The notes: generated from the letters alone by a model not told the origin. 6,871 bases of DNA from Gemmatimonadota bacterium (GCA_019348475.1 JAHWJJ010000256.1:1-6871), one strand, 5' to 3'. Counted from the first letter of the stretch, positions 1-6,433 are shown. A program made the numbers and translations.

Positions 1-71
1 GAGCGGAGGGGGCGCGGCGCGGATCCGGCCATACGTGCTGAAAGCTTGTCCGCGCATCGGGGCTTTTCCAT

Positions 72-719
72 TCAGGGAGCCGCCCCCATGCCCTTGCGTG
101 GTGATCCGGCGTCCGCGGGCGCCGGGGCCAGGTAGCCGCGCGCGACGGCCTCGTCCAGCAGCCGGACGACGAACGGCCACACCTGCGGCGCGCCTGCGCG
201 GATGGGCGCCATGCGCGCCAGCACGCGGTCGTGCGTCACCGCATTGGCGCGCCAGCTGCCGCCCTGGTGCTGAAAGTTGAGCAGCAGGGGCTGCAAGCGG
301 TCCAGCGCCACCGCGAAGCGCGCGTCCGCCGTTTGGGCGGCCTCGAACTCCTGCCACAGCGCGCTCAGCTCGCGGGCCTGGTCGTCCGGCAGCAGCCCAA
401 AGATCCGCTCCGCCGCCATGCGCTCGCGCTCCTCCTTTCCCACGTTGGCCGCGGGATCGTAGCAGAACGCGTCACCGGCGTCGATCTCCACCACGTCGTG
501 CACCAGGACCATCCGCAGCACGCGGCCCAGGTCCGTGCCGGGGGGCGCGTGCTCGGCCAGCAGCACGGCGCAAAGGGCAAGGTGCCACGAGTGCTCGGCG
601 CTGTTCTCCGGCCGCGCGCCTTGCAGCACCCGCGTCTGCCGCAGGATGCCTTTCAGGCGGTCGATCTCCAGGAGAAAGCGCAGCTGCCGGTCGAGCCGGG
701 GGTCGGTTCCGTCGATCAC
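72..719 (-). CDS. HD-domain metal-dependent phosphohydrolase (YfbR/HDDC2-like)
   Basis: This 215-residue protein carries the HD-superfamily metal site in order: H43 (in AEHSWHLAL), H74-D75 (in LVHDVVEIDAGD) and D140 (in ALDRLQPLLLN), with a Glu three residues after the HD pair. The N-terminal RLKGILRQTRVL segment followed by ENSAEHSWH is typical of the YfbR/HDDC2 branch, whose studied members are 5'-deoxynucleotidases that dephosphorylate deoxyribonucleoside monophosphates using a divalent metal. The length fits that branch (about 190-220 aa). It has no signal peptide or membrane segment, so it should be cytosolic. The start is GTG at 719; a GGAG lies 11 bases upstream, which is loose spacing. 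It lies 179 bases downstream of the thioesterase gene on the same strand and may share its transcript, but the gap is packed with tandem repeats that end about 13 bases before this start codon. The family is confident; the exact substrate is inferred. Confidence 0.88.
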   Translation of the reverse strand: MIDGTDPRLDRQLRFLLEIDRLKGILRQTRVLQGARPENSAEHSWHLALCAVLLAEHAPPGTDLGRVLRMVLVHDVVEIDAGDAFCYDPAANVGKEERERMAAERIFGLLPDDQARELSALWQEFEAAQTADARFAVALDRLQPLLLNFQHQGGSWRANAVTHDRVLARMAPIRAGAPQVWPFVVRLLDEAVARGYLAPAPADAGSPRKGMGAAP

Positions 720-732
720 GGGAGAGCAGGCT

Positions 733-774
733 CCAGGTTCAAGTGCCCAGGTTCAAGTGCCCAGGTTCAAGGTC
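733..774. repeat. 14-bp tandem repeat, about 3 copies
   Basis: The unit CCAGGTTCAAGTGC is perfect at 733-746 and 747-760, and a third, partial copy starts at 761. The array lies in the leader of the HD hydrolase gene, ending about 13 bases from its GTG start. The core AGGTTCAAGTGCCCAG (735-750 and again 749-764) is the exact reverse complement of 884-899, the far end of the neighbouring 7-bp array. The two arrays therefore flank the gap as inverted partners. Confidence 0.93.
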
Positions 775-899
775 GAGATGCGCGGAATCTAGCCTTCAAC
801 CCGGCACTGGGCACGGGGCACTGGGCACTGGGCACTGGGCACTGGGCACTGGGCACTGGGCACTTGGCACTGGGCACTTGGCACTGGGCACTTGAACCT
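749..899. repeat. 16-bp inverted repeat bracketing the heptamer array
   Basis: The left arm 749-764 (AGGTTCAAGTGCCCAG) and right arm 884-899 (CTGGGCACTTGAACCT) are perfect reverse complements; 735-750 offers an identical alternative left arm. On the minus-strand transcript the arm at 899 begins on the last base of the thioesterase stop codon (TGA, 901-899). A long-range stem could therefore form directly after translation ends, with the heptamer repeats in the 119-base loop. A role in message 3'-end protection, attenuation between the two genes, or mobile-element ancestry is inference only. Confidence 0.8.
804..894. repeat. 7-bp tandem repeat, 13 contiguous copies
   Basis: Ninety-one bases divide without remainder into 13 heptamers: nine GCACTGG, three GCACTTG (copies 9, 11 and 13) and one GCACGGG (copy 2). 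Regular alternation of the GG and TG variants near the right end suggests duplication of a 14-bp pair. The plus strand has seven runs of at least three G between 815 and 860, spaced by CACT, so it could fold as a G-quadruplex. The array sits between two minus-strand genes and ends five bases before the thioesterase stop codon. Any translation of it (GTGHWALG-like) is spurious. Confidence 0.95.
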
Positions 900-1381
900 C
901 ATTCTTCACCCGCACGGCGCTCGCGGCGGCGCTCGGCGGCCGCGTGCAGCCGGCGGTCCTCGTCCGTCTCCAGCAGCAGCGGCGGCACGGGGCTGGGGCG
1001 GCCGTTCAGCCGGTCCAGCGAAACGTAGGTGAGGTAGCACACGTTGGTCGTCCGGCGCTTCCCCGTTTCGATCTGCTCCGCCTCCACCGTCACCATCACC
1101 TCCATGGAGGTGCGGCCCACGTGCACCAGCCGCCCGTGCGCCTCTACGAAGTCGCTGGCGTAGACCGGCTCGCGGAACTCCACCCGGTCCACCATCACCG
1201 TCACCACCGGGGTGCGGGCGTGCCGCCGGGCCACCACGCCGCCGCATTTGTCCACCAGCGCCAGGATCTCGCCGCCGAACACGTTGCCGTGGTGGTTCAG
1301 CTGGTCGGGCATCATGCTCTCGGCCAGCGTGGAGGCCGACTCGCGGGGCGATTTTCCCTGCGGCGCTTCGGTGTCGCTCAT
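899..1381 (-). CDS. Acyl-CoA thioesterase, hotdog fold (YciA/BACH type)
   Basis: The 160-residue protein matches single-domain hotdog acyl-CoA thioesterases, which hydrolyse acyl-CoA to free fatty acid and CoA in the cytosol. The signature starts at residues 23-31 (MMPDQLNHH) and continues through GNVFGGEILALVDKCGG to residue 48. N33 and D44 occupy the positions used for catalysis in this family. It is followed by VVTVMVDRVEFREPV (59-73) and the central strand segment GRTSMEVMVTVEAE, as in YciA and cytosolic ACOT relatives. The C-terminal tail (about residues 141-160) is Arg/Glu-rich and charged, probably disordered. Length is normal for the family (130-170 aa); active forms are usually trimers or hexamers. 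ATG at 1381 is the first start that includes the whole domain; no strong Shine-Dalgarno is visible. It is upstream of the HD hydrolase on the same strand and divergent from the TPR gene. Chain-length preference cannot be told from sequence. Confidence 0.9.
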   Translation of the reverse strand: MSDTEAPQGKSPRESASTLAESMMPDQLNHHGNVFGGEILALVDKCGGVVARRHARTPVVTVMVDRVEFREPVYASDFVEAHGRLVHVGRTSMEVMVTVEAEQIETGKRRTTNVCYLTYVSLDRLNGRPSPVPPLLLETDEDRRLHAAAERRRERRAGEE

Positions 1382-1642
1382 GGTATGCGGATGGGGGCGG
1401 GGGATGGGGGAGCGCGATCAGCCGCATGGAACCTAGCCCGGACCCCGGATGCGGGACAATCCGGCCGCACCGAATCCGCCTGCGGTGGCACTGGTCACCT
1501 CGCTCACTTTCATTTGCGGATCGCACACAATACGCCAGCTGCGGCACCTGTTTACTCTGTCCACTGGCGGGGTTCGCGTCAGGCTTTTATCGTGTGTTTT
1601 CCGCCTTACCATGACACACCTTCCATGCGCGGGAGAACGTCG
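1382..1642. promoter_or_regulatory. Divergent intergenic region, promoter candidates only
   Basis: This 261-base gap separates the thioesterase (minus) and TPR (plus) starts and must hold the promoter of each unless they are leaderless or distal. Base composition drops from the GC-rich background between about 1500 and 1620, with AT-richer patches at 1507-1516, 1526-1534, 1550-1556 and 1584-1600. I could not assign a convincing -35/-10 pair on either strand, so no exact promoter is claimed. No repeat, RNA gene or coding signal is evident. Confidence 0.4.
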
Positions 1643-2938
1643 ATGAGGAAGCCCCACCCGGAACCCAAGCGCCGCGTTTCTCGGCCGTGGGTTGTGCCTC
1701 CCGGGCTGCTGTTGCTGAACGAGCCGTTCGAGGGATTCAACGTGCTCGACGAAACGCGAAGCGAGCTGGGCGTGCTGCTCTGGCAGTCGCTGCGCGACGT
1801 GGACCTGTGGTCGCTGGCGCGGCCGGAGGCGCGGGCGGGGCTGTTCTCGCCCGGATCGCTGCACCGGCGTTCGGAGCGCATCGAGCACGAGATCGCGCGG
1901 GACCACCCCGCGCGCCCGCTGCTGGAGGCGATGACGCGGCTCCTCGCCGCGCCCGAGCGGGTGTCCGAGATGGAGGTGTCGGAGGTGTGCGAAGAGCTTT
2001 CGCGCTGGGCCAGCGACGCGGGGCTTCCCCGCACCGCGCTGGCGTTTGCGCAGCGGGCCGCCCTGGCGGCGCCCGACGAGGCGGGCCCCGCGTACCTGGT
2101 GGGGCTGGTCTCCCGGCGCTGCGCCGACTACCGGCGCGCCGAGACGTGGTTCCGGCGCACGCTGGCGCTCAGCCGGCTGAACCGCGACTGGCGGTACTAC
2201 GGGCTGGCGCACCTGGGGCTGGCCAACCTGCACATGCAGCGCGGCGACGCCCCCCGCGCGCGCGTGCGGCTGCTGCGCGCGCTGCGGGCATCGCGCCGGT
2301 ACGGGCTGTGGTCCGTGCGCTCGCTGGTGCTGCACGACCTGTTCTGCATCACCGCCACGGGCGAGCACGCCGAGCACGCGGAGATGTACGCGCGCGCGGC
2401 GTTCCGCAGCTACGGCCGGCGCCACCCGCGCCTTCCCGTGCTGGCGCACGACGTGGCGCGCTACTGGATGTCGCGGGGGCACCACGCGCGGGCCATGGAC
2501 ACCTTCCGCGCCGTGCTGCCGCACCTCACGCGCGCGTCGGACCGGCTGCTGGCGTGGGCCAACCTGGCGCAGGCCGCCGGCGGCTCGGGCGACGCGGACG
2601 CGTTCAACGAGGCGTGGGGCCGCGTCTGGCGGATGGTGGACAGCGGCAGCGACCTGGAACGGGTGGCCGAGGCGCTGATCAACGTGGCGTGCGGCGCGGC
2701 CGCGCTGGGGCAGTGGGTGCGGCAGGAGATGGCGGCCAGCTACGCGCTGCAGGTGGCCAAGCGCCGCAGCGAGGCCCAGCAGCGGCTGAAGGCCGAGGAG
2801 CTGCTGGAGTCCGCCCGCAAGGCGGGGATGGGGCGGCGGGACCCGGAGCCGCCGGAGCCGGAGCCGGAGTTCCCGGAAGCCTCCGGCCAGCTGGCCGAAG
2901 AGCTGGTGGCGGCGCTGACGGAGGCGTGGGAGGGCTGA
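1643..2938 (+). CDS. TPR-repeat protein of unknown function
   Basis: This 431-residue, Arg-rich protein is soluble-looking, with no signal peptide or membrane helix. The N-terminal 100 residues (basic leader, then PPGLLLLNEPFEGFNVLDE and a helical stretch) match no domain I recognise. From about 112 to 380 it is a series of helix pairs with TPR spacing. The clearest are 130-145 (RTALAFAQRAALAAPD), 147-180, with the A-x-x-W-F-R-R-T-L-A-L helix, and 184-218, with the GLAHLGLANLHMQRGD helix and its partner. Weaker pairs run through 222-255, 264-297 and 300-330. The tail has a Pro/Glu stretch (399-411) and an acidic C-terminal helix. TPR arrays usually bind proteins; no partner is indicated. The start at 1643 has GGGAG seven bases upstream; an in-frame ATG at 1625 would add six residues and has weaker support. 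It converges on the small lipoprotein gene with a hairpin between. Confidence 0.85.
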   Translation: MRKPHPEPKRRVSRPWVVPPGLLLLNEPFEGFNVLDETRSELGVLLWQSLRDVDLWSLARPEARAGLFSPGSLHRRSERIEHEIARDHPARPLLEAMTRLLAAPERVSEMEVSEVCEELSRWASDAGLPRTALAFAQRAALAAPDEAGPAYLVGLVSRRCADYRRAETWFRRTLALSRLNRDWRYYGLAHLGLANLHMQRGDAPRARVRLLRALRASRRYGLWSVRSLVLHDLFCITATGEHAEHAEMYARAAFRSYGRRHPRLPVLAHDVARYWMSRGHHARAMDTFRAVLPHLTRASDRLLAWANLAQAAGGSGDADAFNEAWGRVWRMVDSGSDLERVAEALINVACGAAALGQWVRQEMAASYALQVAKRRSEAQQRLKAEELLESARKAGMGRRDPEPPEPEPEFPEASGQLAEELVAALTEAWEG

Positions 2939-2944
2939 AGCGCG

Positions 2945-2976
2945 CATGGGGGGCGGACACGCGCCCGCCCCCCATG
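2945..2976. terminator. Bidirectional terminator-like hairpin between convergent genes
   Basis: Positions 2945-2956 (CATGGGGGGCGG) pair perfectly with 2965-2976 (CCGCCCCCCATG), giving a 12-bp stem with the 8-base loop ACACGCGC. It lies six bases after the TPR stop codon and seven bases before the lipoprotein stop codon on the opposite strand, the expected place for a shared terminator. There is no run of T on either side, so it is not a textbook intrinsic terminator, but GC-only hairpins are common at gene ends in GC-rich bacteria. Confidence 0.7.
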
Positions 2977-2983
2977 TTCCGGC

Positions 2984-3187
2984 TCACCCGCCGCCGCCGA
3001 TGTACCCGCCCCAGCGGCCGGTGGTGTCCGACGACGTGGTGGTGCTCGTGCTGTCGGGCGCGGTGGCGCCGCCGTCCATCCGCGGCGCCCCGCCGTCCGG
3101 GGCGGCGATCTCGCCGCCGCGGCCGCAGGCCCCCGCCGCCGCGCACGCCAGCGCGGCCAGCAGCAGTGCCCTCGTCCATCCACGCAT
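2984..3187 (-). CDS. Small putative lipoprotein with Gly/aromatic C-terminal tail
   Basis: This 67-residue protein begins with a secretion signal: MRGWTR, then a hydrophobic stretch ALLLAALACAAAGAC. Two cysteines could be lipidated: C15 (context ALAC) and C21 (context AGAC followed by Gly), the second looking more like the end of a lipoprotein signal peptide. The mature part is short and low-complexity: GRGGEIAAPDGG, a Ser/Thr/Asp stretch (TAPDSTSTTTSSDTTG) and a final GRWGGYIGGGG. No enzyme domain is possible at this size. The start is supported by AGGAG (3196-3200 on the complement) eight bases before ATG; longer in-frame extension to 3250 would bury the signal peptide. A strong hairpin lies in the leader just upstream of the ribosome binding site. 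The protein is not recognised; it could be a cell-envelope lipoprotein or the precursor of an exported peptide. Codon use is similar to the neighbours. Confidence 0.68.
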   Translation of the reverse strand: MRGWTRALLLAALACAAAGACGRGGEIAAPDGGAPRMDGGATAPDSTSTTTSSDTTGRWGGYIGGGG

Positions 3188-3205
3188 GCTCGTTTCTCCT
3201 GTCCG

Positions 3206-3250
3206 TTGGGTGGGAGCGCCGGCGGCGGGTTTGCCGCCGGTCCCATCCAA
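3206..3250 (-). promoter_or_regulatory. Stable hairpin in the 5' leader of the small lipoprotein gene
   Basis: An inner 8-bp perfect stem, 3219-3226 (CCGGCGGC) with 3233-3240 (GCCGCCGG), has a 6-base loop. An outer stem pairs 3206-3215 with 3241-3250 (nine matches, one mismatch or G-U pair depending on strand), with a 3-base bulge at 3216-3218 between the two. On the lipoprotein transcript it ends about five bases before the AGGAG ribosome binding site. It could control translation or act as an attenuator; on the plus strand no T-run follows it. It resembles no riboswitch class I know. Confidence 0.6.
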
Positions 3251-3254
3251 GGTA

Positions 3255-3292
3255 GAACAACCTGTTTACTTCGTATACTTATCGTCCGGAAA
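3255..3292. promoter_or_regulatory. AT-rich promoter-like island in a divergent region
   Basis: This is the most AT-rich stretch of the window, including CCTGTTTACT, the palindrome GTATAC at 3273-3278 and ACTTATCG. It sits upstream of the lipoprotein leader hairpin on one side and about 370 bases upstream of the barrel gene on the other. It is probably a promoter for the minus-strand lipoprotein gene. I cannot place a clear -35/-10 pair with 16-18 base spacing. The rest of 3293-3663 holds no gene or repeat that I can support. Confidence 0.4.
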
Positions 3293-3663
3293 ATGCCCGC
3301 TTCCACGGCACCCGGACCGGGCGTCCGCGCGGCGGCTAAGGACGGTGATGGCGTGCGCTGGGGCGAGGGAGGCGGCACCGGAGCGCTTTGTTGCGGAATC
3401 CTGCACGCGTGGTGGCCGCTTTGTCCACCCGGTGCGTACGGACGCAGCGTAAGCCGCAGGGTCCAGGGCTGAGGCCGCGCCTGCGGAACAGTCGGCAGCC
3501 GAACGGGCGGAAGTCTGGCGCCGTCGACTCCGTATCCAACCCAGGGGGGATCCCGCGAACGCCGGTGCCGCCCGCGAGAGCGAAGGGTGGCGCGGCGCTT
3601 GCCGCTGTGGACGCGGCGGCGCGCACCGGGCGCGCCGCATCGCATCCCATCGAATCGACCGGA

Positions 3664-5859
3664 ATGAGGCTGTTCGCACCCGTCTGCGCGGCGCTCCTGG
3701 CTGCGTGCGCCGCCGCGCCCGCGCTCGCCCAGCGCGACACCATCCGCCTTGGGCCGCGCGACAGCGTGGGCGTGCCCGCAGCGCCGGTGTTTGCCGACAC
3801 CCTGGCGCCCGACACCATCTTCGACGCGCCCGAGACGCGCGCGCTGGTCACGCGGGTGATGCAGAGCGGCAGCAACATCCCCGCGGGGCTGGAGGACTAC
3901 CGCGCCGACATGGCCGCGACCGTCTACCTGTCCCTGCGCGCGGACACCGCGCAGGGCGGCGAGCTGCCGGTGACGGTGGACGAGTTCGCCGGCGAGGTGC
4001 GCTGGGAGCGCGGCGGCGACGTGCAGCAGCTGGTGCAGGGGCACCGCGTGCGCATGCTGGCGCCGGCGCCGTACACCATCGGCTCCATGATGGAGGCGCC
4101 GTGGGTGGTGCCGCACCTGTACGGCAACACCATCACCGTCTTCTCCCTCAGCGCGTCGCCCACGGCGCGGGCGCAGATCGCCCGCGCGGTGCACCCGTTA
4201 GCCTTTCGCGGCATCGACTTCTACCACTACCGGGCGGGGAACCCCGTCCGCGTCTCCACCGCCGAGGGCGTGGTATCCCTGATCCCCATCACCGTCCGCC
4301 CCCGTCCGGGAAAGCTGGAGGAGGCGAAGGACCAGCGGCTGGTGGCGGGGACCTTCTGGGTGGACGTGGACCGCGCCGCCATCGCCCGCGCCCGCTTCGG
4401 GTTCGTGGAGCGCGCCGGCCGGTTCGTGGTCACCGAGACGGGGATGTTCTTTGAGCTGGACGGCGCGCTGGTGGCGGGGCGGTACTGGATTCCGCACCGC
4501 CAGCGCCGCGAGATGCAGATCTCGTCGCCGCTGCTGGGCGGGGCGGTGGCCGTGCGCGCGGTGACCACGCTCTCCGGCTTCGACCTCAACACCGGGTGGG
4601 ACGCGCCGCAGCCCGGCGTGCGGCTGGTGAGGCGGCTGGAGGACGGCGCCTTCGAGCGGGTGCCGCGGCCCGCGGAGGAGCAGGCGCCGGACATCGGCGA
4701 CTTCGCCGACCTGGCGGCGGTGGTGCGGCCGCCGGAGCGTACGGGCGGCGTACGGACCTCGCTGCGCTACGAGCGCGGCGAGCACCTGTTCCGCTTCAAC
4801 CGCGTGGAGGGCGCCTTCGTGGGCGTGGCGATGCGCACCGAGCCGGCCGATCCGGAGCGGCGGGACTGGGACGTCTACACGCACGTGGGATGGGCCTTCG
4901 CCGAGTCCACCGCCCGGGGCGAGCTGGCCTGGCGCTGGCACCCGGGCGCGCCCAACGCGCCCGGCCCGCGCTGGGGCGCCACGGTGGGCGCGTACCGGCG
5001 GCTGCGCGACATGACCTCGTTCCGTCCCCCGATCCAGTGGGAGCTGGGATACGCCGTGGGCGCCGCGCTGGCGGGGTACGACGTGCGCGACTACTACGAC
5101 GCGGCGGGAGTGGAGGCGTTCGCCACCCGCCGCAGCGGCCCCTGGACGGCGCGGCTGGGAGCGCGCGCCGAGGCCCACGACTCCGTGAGCCGGAACACGG
5201 ACAGCTACCTGTTCGGCAGCGCGCAGGACTTTCCCGGGGTGGCGCCCGCGGAGCCGGGGATACACGCGGCGGTGGAGGGCACCGTGCGCTACGCGCGCGG
5301 CACCGGCGCGTTCGGCGTGGGCGGCGGGGTGATCGCGCAGCTTTCGGCGGACCAGGGGTTCGGCGAGTTCGGGGTGACGCGCGCCACGGCGCTCCTCTCC
5401 ACGCGCTTTCCCTCGCGCTACGTGACGCTGATCGCGCGCGGCGACGCGGGGACGATCCTCGGCGGGGCGCCGCCGCAGTTCCTCTTCCGCTTCGGCGGCA
5501 TCGAGGGGCTGCGGGGCTACGCGCGCAACGAGTTCGGCGGCAGCACCGCCCTCCTGGGGCGCGCGCGCGTCCTTCTGCACCTGCCGCCGTACGGGCAGGA
5601 GCCGCTGTTTCGCGCCGGCCTGTTCCTCTTCCCCCCCCTGCGTCCCGCGCTGGCCCTCTCCGGCGACGCCGGCTGGGCGTCGGTGAGCAACGACTCGCGC
5701 GCTTCCCTCGCGCGGCTGGGCGCCAGCGAGACGGAGGGCGTGCGCTCGTCGTACGGCCTGGGGCTCAGCCTTTTCGAGGACGCCGTGTCGGTGGAGTACG
5801 TGTGGCCCGGCGACGGCGGCAAGGGACGGTGGTACGCCGGCTTCGTCACCTACTTCTGA
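3664..5859 (+). CDS. Outer-membrane beta-barrel protein, DUF5686/Omp85-like
   Basis: This 731-residue exported protein starts with a signal peptide (MRLFAPVCAALLAACAAAPALA) with likely cleavage after A22. The N-terminal half (about 25-340) is a periplasmic-type beta-rich region; its HPLAFRGIDFYHYR stretch (from 177), the following VSLIPITVRPRPG and the GTFWVDVDRAAIARARF strand pair resemble the DUF5686 family known from Bacteroidota. From about 360 the sequence alternates polar and aromatic residues as in a barrel, beginning with FRFNRVEG (376-383). It contains FRFGGIEGLRGYARNEFGGS (608 onward), whose LRGY (616-619) matches the conserved loop motif of Omp85/FhaC barrels, and it ends in YAGFVTYF with C-terminal Phe, a typical assembly signal for the BAM machinery. 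The start at 3664 is chosen because the signal peptide begins there; the open frame to 3388 lacks protein-like composition. No strong ribosome binding site is visible. A role in transport or assembly of envelope components is inferred; it is not BamA itself, since POTRA repeats are not evident. Confidence 0.82.
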   Translation: MRLFAPVCAALLAACAAAPALAQRDTIRLGPRDSVGVPAAPVFADTLAPDTIFDAPETRALVTRVMQSGSNIPAGLEDYRADMAATVYLSLRADTAQGGELPVTVDEFAGEVRWERGGDVQQLVQGHRVRMLAPAPYTIGSMMEAPWVVPHLYGNTITVFSLSASPTARAQIARAVHPLAFRGIDFYHYRAGNPVRVSTAEGVVSLIPITVRPRPGKLEEAKDQRLVAGTFWVDVDRAAIARARFGFVERAGRFVVTETGMFFELDGALVAGRYWIPHRQRREMQISSPLLGGAVAVRAVTTLSGFDLNTGWDAPQPGVRLVRRLEDGAFERVPRPAEEQAPDIGDFADLAAVVRPPERTGGVRTSLRYERGEHLFRFNRVEGAFVGVAMRTEPADPERRDWDVYTHVGWAFAESTARGELAWRWHPGAPNAPGPRWGATVGAYRRLRDMTSFRPPIQWELGYAVGAALAGYDVRDYYDAAGVEAFATRRSGPWTARLGARAEAHDSVSRNTDSYLFGSAQDFPGVAPAEPGIHAAVEGTVRYARGTGAFGVGGGVIAQLSADQGFGEFGVTRATALLSTRFPSRYVTLIARGDAGTILGGAPPQFLFRFGGIEGLRGYARNEFGGSTALLGRARVLLHLPPYGQEPLFRAGLFLFPPLRPALALSGDAGWASVSNDSRASLARLGASETEGVRSSYGLGLSLFEDAVSVEYVWPGDGGKGRWYAGFVTYF

Positions 5860-5899
5860 ACGTCGGCCGCCGTCGCGGGGGGTTCGGGCGGTCGATCCG

Positions 5900-5927
5900 G
5901 GCACCGGGATGTCGGAGCACCGGTGCC
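5900..5927 (+). terminator. Possible terminator hairpin after the barrel gene
   Basis: GGCACCGG at 5900-5907 pairs with CCGGTGCC at 5920-5927 around a 12-base loop; two or three further pairs are possible with a one-base bulge. It starts 41 bases after the barrel stop codon and lies before the cupin gene. No T-run follows, and the right half is itself inside a 10-bp palindrome (GCACCGGTGC, 5917-5926), so an operator is an alternative reading. Confidence 0.4.
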
Positions 5928-6034
5928 GGCGCCGGGAGTGAGACGGGCGCAGGCCACCCCCTTGCCGCGCGCGCCGCGGGCTGAGAGGATGCAGGGCGCG
6001 CGAAAACGAACCCAACTACCGGACCGGAGCGGAA

Positions 6035-6430
6035 ATGTCCTCCATCAACCGACCCCTCGCGGGGCCCGTGCTGGCCTTCGACCTTGCGGAGCAGATCGCC
6101 GCGCTGCGCTCCGAAGAGCCGTACCAGCGCAGCGGCCGCGCCGGGCGCACGCTGGCCAAGAGCGGCCGCTTTCGCCTGGTGCTGACCGCGATGGCCGACG
6201 GCAACGAGATCGGCACGCACCAGGCGGACAGCCCCATGACGCTGCAGGTGGTGCAGGGTGCTCTCACCTTTCGCACCAACGGCCAGGAGTACACGATGAC
6301 GGCCGGGCAGGTGCTGTTCTTTGGCCCCGGCGAGGCGCACGACATCCGCGCCACGGAAGACAGCGCCCTGCTGCTGACCCTGTCCGCCGTGGGCGACGAC
6401 TACCGCCCCGAGGAGTCGGCGACCGCGTAA
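6035..6430 (+). CDS. Small cupin-domain protein
   Basis: This 131-residue protein is a single conserved beta-barrel (cupin) domain. Motif 1 lies at about 56-75 (GNEIGTHQAD, then VVQGALTF), and motif 2 at 91-104 (GQVLFFGPGEAHDI), the P-G-E-A-H form seen in many cupins. H62 and H102 are in metal-ligand positions, but the usual second His of motif 1 (HxH) is Ala64 and the usual Glu is Gln71 or another residue. Metal binding may therefore be weak, altered or absent. Such stand-alone cupins range from dioxygenases and isomerases to non-enzymatic ligand binders, so no reaction is assigned. It is cytosolic, with no signal peptide. ATG at 6035 follows GGAG (6026-6029) at five bases. It is 175 bases downstream of the barrel gene with a possible hairpin between, so it is probably a separate transcript. 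A GC hairpin at 6506-6526 may end it. Confidence 0.87.
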   Translation: MSSINRPLAGPVLAFDLAEQIAALRSEEPYQRSGRAGRTLAKSGRFRLVLTAMADGNEIGTHQADSPMTLQVVQGALTFRTNGQEYTMTAGQVLFFGPGEAHDIRATEDSALLLTLSAVGDDYRPEESATA

Positions 6431-6433
6431 GGA

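Noticed and set aside
41..67. Weak AAAGC...GCTTT hairpin after the HD hydrolase gene
   Set aside because: It has only five pairs and a loop of about 17 bases, too weak to call a terminator.
733..894. CRISPR array
   Set aside because: Units are 7 and 14 bp with no unique spacers; this is simple tandem repetition.
231..1028. Plus-strand open frame with GTGHWALG repeats
   Set aside because: It lies opposite the HD hydrolase and thioesterase genes and its repeats are the translation of the 7-bp DNA array; it shows no protein family features.
944..1642. Plus-strand N-terminal extension of the TPR gene
   Set aside because: This part is His/Val/Arg-rich antisense to the thioesterase gene; the ribosome binding site at 1631-1635 supports a start at 1643.
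1433..2947. Long minus-strand open frame of about 504 codons opposite the TPR gene
   Set aside because: Composition (RQ/RH/PR-rich) is typical of antisense frames in GC-rich DNA, while the plus-strand frame has regular TPR helices and a ribosome binding site.
1546..3270. Shared 11-mer ACCTGTTTACT at 1546-1556 and 3260-3270 in both divergent regions
   Set aside because: A shared 11-mer is expected by chance in a window of this size and it sits at no consistent distance from a start codon; it is noted only as a possible promoter element.
3388..3663. 92-codon upstream extension of the barrel gene
   Set aside because: It is not protein-like and would place the clear signal peptide internally.
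4198..6015. Long minus-strand open frame of about 605 codons opposite the barrel gene
   Set aside because: The plus strand encodes a signal peptide, barrel motifs and a terminal Phe; the antisense frame is low-complexity Arg/His/Ala.
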